The position numbers and the translations under genes are program-made. The notes below the pieces were generated by a model, which saw nothing but the letters and a program-made list of their open reading frames with translations, made no database searches and was not told where the DNA came from. Positions 7,401-12,033 of a stretch of 12,033 bases of DNA are shown here, in pieces. The stretch's first letter is position 1. Each line of letters starts with the position of its first letter. Source of the DNA: Acidimicrobiia bacterium (GTDB taxonomy: Bacteria > Actinomycetota > Acidimicrobiia > Acidimicrobiales > Acidimicrobilacustridaceae); assembly GCA_016462055.1 (NCBI GenBank), contig JAEMTX010000042.1:1-12033 (forward strand), written 5' to 3'.

Positions 7401-8081
7401 GTGTACCGAAACGCAGCCTGGGCGCCTGGAGTTGGGCTTCTACCGAGTGGTTCGAAGCTTCCAGATGGCGGATCTTCTCTTGTTGATCGAACTGATCCTG
7501 CGCTCCAAAAATTGACGGCGGTCCTGACCGACTCGGCTTCCTACGCCGAAGCAAAGGGCGATCTTCCAGGACCGGGTGAGGTCTACGTCGCTTCCGCAGG
7601 TGACAACTGGTCGCTCAAGGTGGACGGGAAATCGCTCGAGCGCTCGTCAGCGTTTGGATGGTCAAACTTATTCACTGCCGATAGCGGGGGAGCCGCCACG
7701 CTTTCGTTCCAGACGCCGGTGACTCGTTGGTTACTTCTCCTCGGACAGGCATTTTTGTGGATCCTTGTCATCGTCTATCTGCTGCGGGTCCGCGTTCGAG
7801 AAGATGAGCGCACAGATCTTCTGATGCTTGAAGATATTCAGGCGACTTATGAGGCGCTCGAGCAGTTCGTCAAGGAACCCAGGGGGCCCGAAGGTCCAGA
7901 TGCGCTCGACCGAATTCTTATCGATACTGGCATCATTGATATTCTCGAGGTTGTTGCTGTGCAGGATCCTTCGAATTTTGAGGGAGCCAGAGCAACCCAA
8001 CCATTGGAAACGTCTGCTGCCACAGAAGACGATCAGGAAGTTTTGAATCGGCGTCGCGGACGCCGGAGGCGATCGAAGTGA
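4467..8081 (+). CDS. Bifunctional envelope glycosyltransferase: GT2 domain fused to a GT-C-like polytopic membrane half
   Basis: A 1204-residue protein of three parts. After a Pro- and Ser-rich leader (1-82), residues 85-370 form a rhamnosyltransferase-like GT2 domain: VVAVLVAHDP, DAASADGS (121-128), NSGFGPAANEAL (149-160), CHDDI (172-176) as the DXD-like metal site, PGAVTLVRADLFEALGGYDP (248-267) and the acceptor-side HGEDLELCW (272-280). Residues about 438-822 hold roughly twelve membrane segments; the first loop (WASGYQSVGLGSSAPAP) recalls polyprenyl-phosphate-sugar-dependent GT-C enzymes such as AftD, though I cannot name a family. Residues 823-1085 look exocytoplasmic, then one membrane segment (1087-1106) and a cytosolic tail ending in RRRGRRRRSK. 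GTG 4467 is preceded by a weak GGGA; GTG 4494 is an alternative start. The stop overlaps the next gene. Likely role: extending and exporting an envelope polysaccharide or glycoprotein glycan. Confidence 0.85.
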   Translation: MGRLTSVTVVTVPEPPSAPDHGPVPSPDLPDVGSAGPAADDGSESIFDELFATLSASSAAERERNSPIASYEALFEADEPEGPAPAVVAVLVAHDPGEWFEETLVSLRAQDYAALSVLVIDAASADGSALRDRVGAVLPDAHLRRLEENSGFGPAANEALRSVQGASFYLFCHDDIRLEPDAVRILVEEAFRSNAGIVGPKLVDWSDPRRLLSVGMGADRFGHSAPYVELGDLDQEQHDSVRDVFFIPGAVTLVRADLFEALGGYDPAITFHGEDLELCWRAHVAGARVIVAPGARVAHLEALGIRRPSDDRRRLQARHRLRAMRNSDSRGTRLRATPEAFALSLMEILQAVVLGHFRRARDMWSAWTWNSRNSSSARDRRRSLDVVRRVPDSEVHAFQSRGSARLTGFMRHRIARSEAAAGGRELMSNLRDARSATPFVVWALMFVFLVAGGRELILHGVPAVGDFVRLLSPSQMLERWASGYQSVGLGSSAPAPTGFGVLGALGYLFLGAVGFLRGVLILGLWPLGVLGMWRLSRPVTSQRARLLSAVVYLIVPVAANAMAQGSWGTLALYALLPWVVAQLAAASELAPFGRIGDEAGPGVRHRPLGHRLILIGLIVALGAIIDPAIIVVVAGVAFAFALGGWVAGQFAGSGRIIFVGVGGSVFALILHLPWSLGFLDGWNAIVGVSSNGGFSLRLGNVLRFGTGPFGGGVVGWFLLVTALLPLLIGRRWRLTWAVRGWVLAIVGFGLAWAFGQGWLTSVLPAPSLLLVPSAIGIALAAGLGMAAFEIDLPDYHFGWRQIVSLFAALAFVGALGPALLSSFSGRWDLPRGDFNRSLSFLGDGTTDGSYRVLWLGDASALPLEGWNLDAPAVDNLGPNRTLAFATTIAGTPTIAEQWSGSDSGATSNLERALQTASNGGTARLGALLSPMAVRYVVVTVAPAPDPYARSRASVPTDLLSVLDAQLDLASITVNPGVRVYRNAAWAPGVGLLPSGSKLPDGGSSLVDRTDPALQKLTAVLTDSASYAEAKGDLPGPGEVYVASAGDNWSLKVDGKSLERSSAFGWSNLFTADSGGAATLSFQTPVTRWLLLLGQAFLWILVIVYLLRVRVREDERTDLLMLEDIQATYEALEQFVKEPRGPEGPDALDRILIDTGIIDILEVVAVQDPSNFEGARATQPLETSAATEDDQEVLNRRRGRRRRSK
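4472..4495. repeat. Imperfect inverted repeat at the start of the GT2 gene
   Basis: ACGACTAAC (4472-4480), loop CTCA, then GTTA-CC-GTCGT (4485-4495) form a nine-pair dyad with a two-base bulge. It spans the alternative GTG start at 4494-4496 and covers codons 2-10 if translation starts at 4467. It may be an operator for the right operon or an mRNA hairpin that hides or separates the two possible starts. Confidence 0.35.
8065..8069 (+). promoter_or_regulatory. Strong ribosome binding site for the DUF5719 gene
   Basis: GGAGG with eight bases to GTG 8078 lies inside the last codons of the GT2 gene, within its Arg-rich tail. It fixes the start of the downstream gene at 8078 and shows that translation can begin there independently as well as by coupling through the GTGA overlap. 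Confidence 0.75.
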
Positions 8082-9727
8082 AGCGCGCGTGGCGACTACC
8101 GATTCTTCTACTTCTGGCTGCGCTTTTGGCAACAGCGATTGTGGCGCAAAACAGAACCAGCACCGGAAACGGATCCAATGTGCGTCTCAACGAGATGGTT
8201 CCCACTGCGTCTGCTGACGACGCACTCAGTTCCACTTGGTACTGCGCAGCGGGAACAGCCACAGGTGTCGTAACGGGCGATGCTGGTGGTTTTGCGGAAC
8301 AGACGTTGAAGATCTCAAATGCATCATCGATTGATGCGAGCGGTTCGGTGACCGCGTATACCGAAAGCGGAGTTACTGCGGTCAAGTCGGTGACAGTCGG
8401 AGCCCATGGTCAAACGACGCTCCGGGTCAGCGACATCTTGAAGGCAGATTGGGCGTCTGCGCTTGTTGAAGTTTCTGGCGGTGGAATAACCGTCACCCAC
8501 GAACTTCGTGGGCCCGCCGGTAGATCAATCAGTGCATGTGCGTCGAGTCCTGGTGACAACTGGTACTTCCCTTCGGGAACGACTCGAGCCGGGACTCGCA
8601 ATTTGCTGACACTTTTCAATCCTTTCCCAGGCGAAGCGACCATTGACATTTCCTTCGATACAGAAGACGGCGCACGTACCCCGCAACAACTTCAGGGGAT
8701 GGTCGTTCCTGGCGGGCGGCTCGTCAAGGTCGATGTTGGCGCAATTGTCACCCTTCGAGAACGAGTTTCCACCACGGTGCGCGCCCGGATCGGTCGTGTT
8801 ATTGCTGAACAGATCCAAACAGGCGAGGGCCGCACGAATACTGAGCAAGGCCTCACCGCAGTTCTCGGAGCGACAGCAGCTGCCCCGGTCTGGACGTTCC
8901 CAGTGACGACTGCCGCATCGACGTCTGCTCGCGAGATTGTGTCGTTGATGAATTTGGGAGACGCCGACACCGAGGTGCTGGTTGAGGTCCAACTCGACGA
9001 TCCGAAAACAAATGGAACCGTCGAACCGTTTGCCGTTCAAGTCGCTTCGCGCCGTTCGGCACAAATCGATCTTGGGTCCGATCCTCGGATTCCGAAAACA
9101 GTTGGCCGTTGGCTGATCGTTCGGTCCTCCAGTGGAACGCCGATCGTTGCGGAGCGATCAGTCGGTGTAACACGAGGCGCTTCTGCCGGAGGATTTGCAT
9201 TCACGATGGGTGTACCGGTTGTTGCGACTTCATGGCTTGGCACAGTTGCAGCAACGACTGATGCTTCTACGACGCTGATTGCTGTGGCGAACCCTTCTGC
9301 GACTCAAGCTGCGATAGTGACTATCTCGGTGCACTCAAAAGGTTCTGTCGTTGCTGTCACCGCAGCCAAATCGGTTCAAGTCGCTCCCGGGCAGCGACTT
9401 GTCCTGAATCTGGCTTCAGTGACTGTTGGCAAGACAGATGCTTCGGTCCAGGTGGAAGCTGATCGCCCCGTCGTCGTGGGTCAATGGATGACCACAACGA
9501 CACCGATGGAGATACAAACAATTTCTAATTTCCCACTCTTAGGGACAGAGTCTTTACCCGTTGAGGTCTTTACCTCTGATCAAGCAGTAGCTGAATCTGT
9601 GTCCGTTCGTTCAGACGACACGGTTGTGCCTGAATCAACGACCACGACCGCAGCAGTGACAACCACCACGATCGCCGGGGCAACGACCACAGTTGTGGCT
9701 GGCGCTACAACCACCACACTCCGCTAA
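8078..9727 (+). CDS. Exported DUF5719-type protein with four tandem domains and a Thr-rich tail
   Basis: A 549-residue protein with an N-terminal signal peptide or anchor (MKRAWRLPILLLLAALLATA). Family assignment to DUF5719 rests on the W-Y-C start of the mature part, the NWYFPSGTT and NPFPGEATI motifs, and on position next to a large GT2 gene, as I recall from other actinobacteria. Function of that family is not known. I see four repeats beginning at Trp54, Trp162, Trp272 and Trp386, each with a beta-rich pattern: aromatic start, hydrophobic strand ending at N-P or similar, a VxVxxGxxxxhxL strand, and a final strand ending in E or Q. There are exactly two cysteines, Cys56 and Cys154. The tail (521-549) is mostly Thr, Ala and Val. 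Start GTG 8078 overlaps the GT2 stop as GTGA. The tail may be a wall-spanning or O-mannosylated stalk; that is inference. Confidence 0.82.
   Translation: MKRAWRLPILLLLAALLATAIVAQNRTSTGNGSNVRLNEMVPTASADDALSSTWYCAAGTATGVVTGDAGGFAEQTLKISNASSIDASGSVTAYTESGVTAVKSVTVGAHGQTTLRVSDILKADWASALVEVSGGGITVTHELRGPAGRSISACASSPGDNWYFPSGTTRAGTRNLLTLFNPFPGEATIDISFDTEDGARTPQQLQGMVVPGGRLVKVDVGAIVTLRERVSTTVRARIGRVIAEQIQTGEGRTNTEQGLTAVLGATAAAPVWTFPVTTAASTSAREIVSLMNLGDADTEVLVEVQLDDPKTNGTVEPFAVQVASRRSAQIDLGSDPRIPKTVGRWLIVRSSSGTPIVAERSVGVTRGASAGGFAFTMGVPVVATSWLGTVAATTDASTTLIAVANPSATQAAIVTISVHSKGSVVAVTAAKSVQVAPGQRLVLNLASVTVGKTDASVQVEADRPVVVGQWMTTTTPMEIQTISNFPLLGTESLPVEVFTSDQAVAESVSVRSDDTVVPESTTTTAAVTTTTIAGATTTVVAGATTTTLR
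8237..9490 (+). repeat. Four protein-level tandem repeats in the DUF5719-type protein
   Basis: Residues 54-142, 162-248, 272-360 and 386-471 can be laid over each other by eye: W-Y/T/L start, about 20 residues to an L-x-x-x-N-x element, a hydrophobic strand, a strand V-V/Q-x-x-G/R-x-R-x-hydrophobic, then V-x-V and a closing PIVAE- or PVVVG-like strand. Spacing between the Trp residues is 108, 110 and 114. There is no matching DNA repetition, so any duplication is old. Domain fold is inferred as beta-sandwich-like. Confidence 0.55.
9638..9724 (+). repeat. Thr-codon-rich low-complexity tract
   Basis: The last 29 codons of the DUF5719-type gene are dominated by ACC, ACA and ACG Thr codons grouped in runs of three to four, with two copies of the peptide AGATTT at an 8-residue step. 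Such tracts are typical of extracellular stalks and are candidates for O-glycosylation and for length variation between strains. Confidence 0.7.
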
Positions 9728-9729
9728 CG

Positions 9730-10185
9730 ATGGAACGGTTACTCATCGCCGCAGTCCTTGTTGGTCTTGCTGTGGTGGTAGCGGGCTTCCTGCAACGTAG
9801 AAAGCCAGCGCCACCAGCCGATAGCGAGTGGAATATTCCGGTGCAGCTTGATCGTCGTGACTTTCTGCGTCCTAATGCACCTTGGCTCGTCGCAGTTTTT
9901 ACCTCATCAATTTGCGATGCATGTGCTGGGGTGTGGTCGAAGGCAGTGCACTTAGACGCTGGACCTGATGGACCGGTGTGCGCCCAGGAACTTGAGGCCA
10001 TTGCCGATGCCGAGATTCATCGGCGCTACGGGATCGATGCTGTTCCACTCATTCTGATCGCCGATGCCGATGGAGTCGTACAGCGTCATTTTCTTGGACC
10101 AGTAACTGCCACAGATTTATGGGCTGCGGTTGCTGAGGCTCGAGAACCGGGTTCAACCCCGGGGTCATGCGAAACCCACGACTGA
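9730..10185 (+). CDS. Membrane-anchored thioredoxin-like protein with CDAC active site
   Basis: A 151-residue protein: N-terminal membrane anchor (LLIAAVLVGLAVVVAGF, residues 4-20) followed by positive RRK, which would keep the short N-terminus outside and the body inside, or act as an uncleaved signal anchor with the body outside; orientation is undecided. The body has the thioredoxin layout: WLVAVFTSS strand, CDAC (62-65), then RRYGIDAVPLILIADADG with the cis-proline Pro106. The distance from the second active-site Cys to that Pro, 41 residues, equals that in E. coli thioredoxin. CDAC replaces the usual CGPC, and the preceding Trp is missing. Two further cysteines, Cys84 and Cys147, are unusual. 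It starts two bases after the DUF5719 stop without a visible Shine-Dalgarno, so it is probably co-translated with it. Likely role: reduction or oxidation of an envelope protein's cysteines. Confidence 0.8.
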   Translation: MERLLIAAVLVGLAVVVAGFLQRRKPAPPADSEWNIPVQLDRRDFLRPNAPWLVAVFTSSICDACAGVWSKAVHLDAGPDGPVCAQELEAIADAEIHRRYGIDAVPLILIADADGVVQRHFLGPVTATDLWAAVAEAREPGSTPGSCETHD

Positions 10186-10186
10186 G

Positions 10187-12033
10187 TTAGTTCTCCGCCT
10201 CTGCGTCAGCCTCGATGGCGATGTCAGCGGGAGCAGAGTCCTCGATGCCCTTTGGCGAACTTGGTACCGAGGTTCCGTTGTGTGGATTGGCTGAGGTTGA
10301 GCCCGCACGGGCCAACTCAAGTAGCCGCGAAACTTCAGTGCCGTCGATGGTTTCATGTTCGAGGAGTGCACGCGCAACAAGATCCAGTCCGTTGCGATTT
10401 TCGGTCAGTACCGTGCGGCAACTTTCCTGAGCCTCACGCAAGATTCGCCCAACTTCTTCGTCGATGACTCTTGCGGTGTCATCGGAGTATTCACGCGTGT
10501 GCATGAGGTCCTCGCCGAGGAAGACCTGACCTTGCGAACCCCAGGCCATGGGGCCAACACGAATGCTCATGCCCCATTCTCGAACCATCTTGCGAGCGAG
10601 TTCGGTCGCGCCGACAAGATCGTTATTCGCTCCGGTAGACACGACATCGAAGACGAGTTGTTCTGCCATACGTCCGCCCATGCGCACGATCAGCATGTCT
10701 TGGATGTAGTCCTCTCGATAGATGTGGCGCTCTTCGATCGGCAACTGCATTGTGACCCCGAGGGCCATACCCGACGGGATGATCGTGACTTTGTGCAGTG
10801 GATCGGCAGTGGGTAAGACCGCAGCACAAACGGCATGACCGGCCTCGTGGTACGCGATGGCTTCTTTCTCAAGGTCTGAAAGCGCCATGGAATCTCGACG
10901 CTGGCCCATGAGGATTCGGTCGCGTGCTTCTTCGAAGTTGCTCCGATGAATCTCTGTCGCTCCTTCACGCACGGCGAAGAGTGCAGCTTCGTTCACGAGG
11001 TTGGCAAGGTCGGCGCCACTCATCCCGGGTGTTCCGCGAGCGACAAGATCAAGATCGACATCGGCGTCGACGCGCTTATGGCGGATATGCACATCGAGAA
11101 TTTGGCGACGGTCTTCAAGTTCGGGTAGCGGAACAACAACTTGGCGGTCGAATCGACCCGGACGAAGCAGCGCGGGATCGAGAATGTCGGGGCGGTTCGT
11201 TGCCGCAATCATGACAATCCCCGTTGTGACTTCGAAGCCGTCCATTTCGGAAAGCATTTGGTTAAGTGTTTGTTCGCGTTCGTCGTGACCGCCACCTAAG
11301 CCGGCACCGCGCTTACGTCCAATCGAATCGATTTCGTCGACGAAGATGATGGCTCGGCCCATCTTTCGGGCGCTGTTGAACAAATCGCGAACGCGACTCG
11401 CGCCTACGCCGACGAACATCTCCATGAAATCAGAACCCGTGACAGACAGAAATGGCACCCCTGCCTCGCCAGCGACTGCGCGCGCGATGAGGGTCTTCCC
11501 TGTGCCTGGAGGCCCAACGAGCAGAATTCCCTTCGGGATACGCGCTCCGATTTCGGCGAATCGTTCGGGGTGTTTGAGAAAATCGATGACTTCGGTGACG
11601 TCCTGCTTGACGCCTTCGTAACCAGCGACGTCAGCGAATGTCGTTGCTGGTCGCTCTGAGGAGTAGGTCTTTGCCTTGCTCTTCCCGATGGACATGATTC
11701 CGCCCATTTGGCCCGAAGCCCGGCGTTGCATCCAAACGAAGAATCCGATGAGCAGTGCAACGGGCAGGAGCAATGGGATGAGAGTGCTCCAGATGCTTTC
11801 AGTCGGCGACGCGTATTCGACACCCTTTTGCGTAAAGAGGGCTTGGTCGGCATCGGTTGGCTTGATTGGTCCAGTTGTAGAGAACTGCGATCCGTCGTTG
11901 AGTGTTCCGGAGATATGCCCGTTTCTATTGTCGAACGTTGCCTTCTTGACCTCGTTGCTGTTGAGGTCATCGATGAACGGTCCGTAGGAAATCTGAGTGC
12001 TGGGGGTCGAGGAGGCAAGGAGTTGCAGTCCGA
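10187..12033 (-). CDS. ftsH: ATP-dependent zinc metalloprotease FtsH, N-terminus outside the window
   Basis: FtsH unfolds and degrades membrane and short-lived cytosolic proteins as a membrane-bound hexamer. The 614 codons visible cover all but the first roughly 25-30 residues (cytosolic start and first membrane segment). From the right edge: extracytoplasmic domain with QISYGPFIDDLNSNEVKKA, second membrane segment LIPLLLPVALLIGFFVW, then the AAA+ module: Walker A GPPGTGKT (11492-11515), pore motif MFVGVG, Walker B IIFVDEID, and the second region of homology TNRPDILDPALLRPGRFDRQ. The protease domain has zinc-binding HEAGH (10835-10849) and the third ligand Asp in TGANNDL. The C-terminus is a polar, acidic tail, as is common. 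The reading frame continues unbroken past the internal TTG near 11773, so that is not a start. It converges on the thioredoxin-like gene with one base between stops. Confidence 0.98.
   Translation of the reverse strand, partial: GLQLLASSTPSTQISYGPFIDDLNSNEVKKATFDNRNGHISGTLNDGSQFSTTGPIKPTDADQALFTQKGVEYASPTESIWSTLIPLLLPVALLIGFFVWMQRRASGQMGGIMSIGKSKAKTYSSERPATTFADVAGYEGVKQDVTEVIDFLKHPERFAEIGARIPKGILLVGPPGTGKTLIARAVAGEAGVPFLSVTGSDFMEMFVGVGASRVRDLFNSARKMGRAIIFVDEIDSIGRKRGAGLGGGHDEREQTLNQMLSEMDGFEVTTGIVMIAATNRPDILDPALLRPGRFDRQVVVPLPELEDRRQILDVHIRHKRVDADVDLDLVARGTPGMSGADLANLVNEAALFAVREGATEIHRSNFEEARDRILMGQRRDSMALSDLEKEAIAYHEAGHAVCAAVLPTADPLHKVTIIPSGMALGVTMQLPIEERHIYREDYIQDMLIVRMGGRMAEQLVFDVVSTGANNDLVGATELARKMVREWGMSIRVGPMAWGSQGQVFLGEDLMHTREYSDDTARVIDEEVGRILREAQESCRTVLTENRNGLDLVARALLEHETIDGTEVSRLLELARAGSTSANPHNGTSVPSSPKGIEDSAPADIAIEADAEAEN

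Noticed and set aside
8525..9064. Open frame of 179 codons on the minus strand inside the DUF5719 gene.
   Set aside because: It is antisense to a gene with a strong ribosome site, signal peptide and repeat structure. No start signal or domain supports it.
9638..9724. Repeated ACCAC-type sequence as a possible CRISPR or minisatellite.
   Set aside because: Units are irregular, in frame, and encode a Thr-rich tail. There are no spacers or repeats of CRISPR length.
10147..10164. GGGTTCAACCCC flanked by CCGG and CCCCGGGG, resembling a tRNA T-arm or an attachment site.
   Set aside because: It lies inside the thioredoxin-like coding sequence. No acceptor stem, anticodon arm or D-arm can be placed around it, and no integrase or mobile element is nearby. 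The perfect stem would have a one-base loop.
10187..11773. A complete ftsH-like gene starting at the TTG near 11773.
   Set aside because: The frame stays open to the window edge and encodes the normal FtsH extracytoplasmic domain and most of the second membrane segment before that codon, so the gene is cut by the window edge rather than starting there.
11404..12018. Open frame of 204 codons on the minus strand overlapping ftsH in another frame.
   Set aside because: It is rich in Ser, Arg and Pro with no domain. The true ftsH frame runs through the same bases with extracytoplasmic domain, membrane segment and Walker A.

Overview
The window reads as an actinobacterial chromosome segment. GC content is moderately high (judged by eye), GTG starts are frequent, and genes are packed with overlaps of 4 bases or gaps of a few bases. 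F420 biosynthesis genes lie beside nucleotide-sugar and envelope glycosyltransferase genes, and there is a DUF5719-type exported protein; this neighbourhood is characteristic of Actinomycetota. The style (Thr-rich C-terminal tail, divergent sequences) makes a member of Acidimicrobiia or a related uncultured lineage my guess; the sequence alone does not prove it. I see no mobile element, CRISPR array, RNA gene or broken gene. The longest stretch without a gene is 94 bases (2082-2175).

Left block (1-4429, all minus strand) is a probable single operon, in transcription order: a 70-residue protein of unknown function with one hydrophobic segment, a family-4-type glycosyltransferase, Rmd, Gmd, CofD/FbiA, and the start of CofE/FbiB, which runs off the left edge. 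Gmd and Rmd together turn GDP-mannose into a GDP-6-deoxyhexose, most likely GDP-D-rhamnose. The glycosyltransferase is the obvious candidate to use it. CofD and CofE make and glutamylate coenzyme F420.

Right block (4467-10185, plus strand) is divergent from the first, with only 37 bases between the outermost start codons. It holds three tightly coupled genes: a 1204-residue fusion of a cytoplasmic GT2 glycosyltransferase with a polytopic GT-C-like membrane half and an exocytoplasmic domain; a secreted or anchored DUF5719-type protein that I read as four tandem domains of about 110 residues with a Thr-rich tail; and a small membrane-anchored thioredoxin-like protein with a CDAC active site. 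The DUF5719 protein has exactly two cysteines and the thioredoxin-like gene starts two bases after its stop, which suggests a client and thiol-disulfide partner pair.

The far right (10187-12033, minus strand) is FtsH, the membrane-anchored AAA+ zinc protease. It converges on the thioredoxin-like gene with one base between stop codons, and its N-terminus lies beyond the window.

Taken together, the window looks like an envelope glycan assembly and maturation locus attached to F420 biosynthesis. The least explained parts are the three-gene exported module, the 70-residue leader protein of the left operon, and the short, repeat-bearing divergent control region at 4430-4496.
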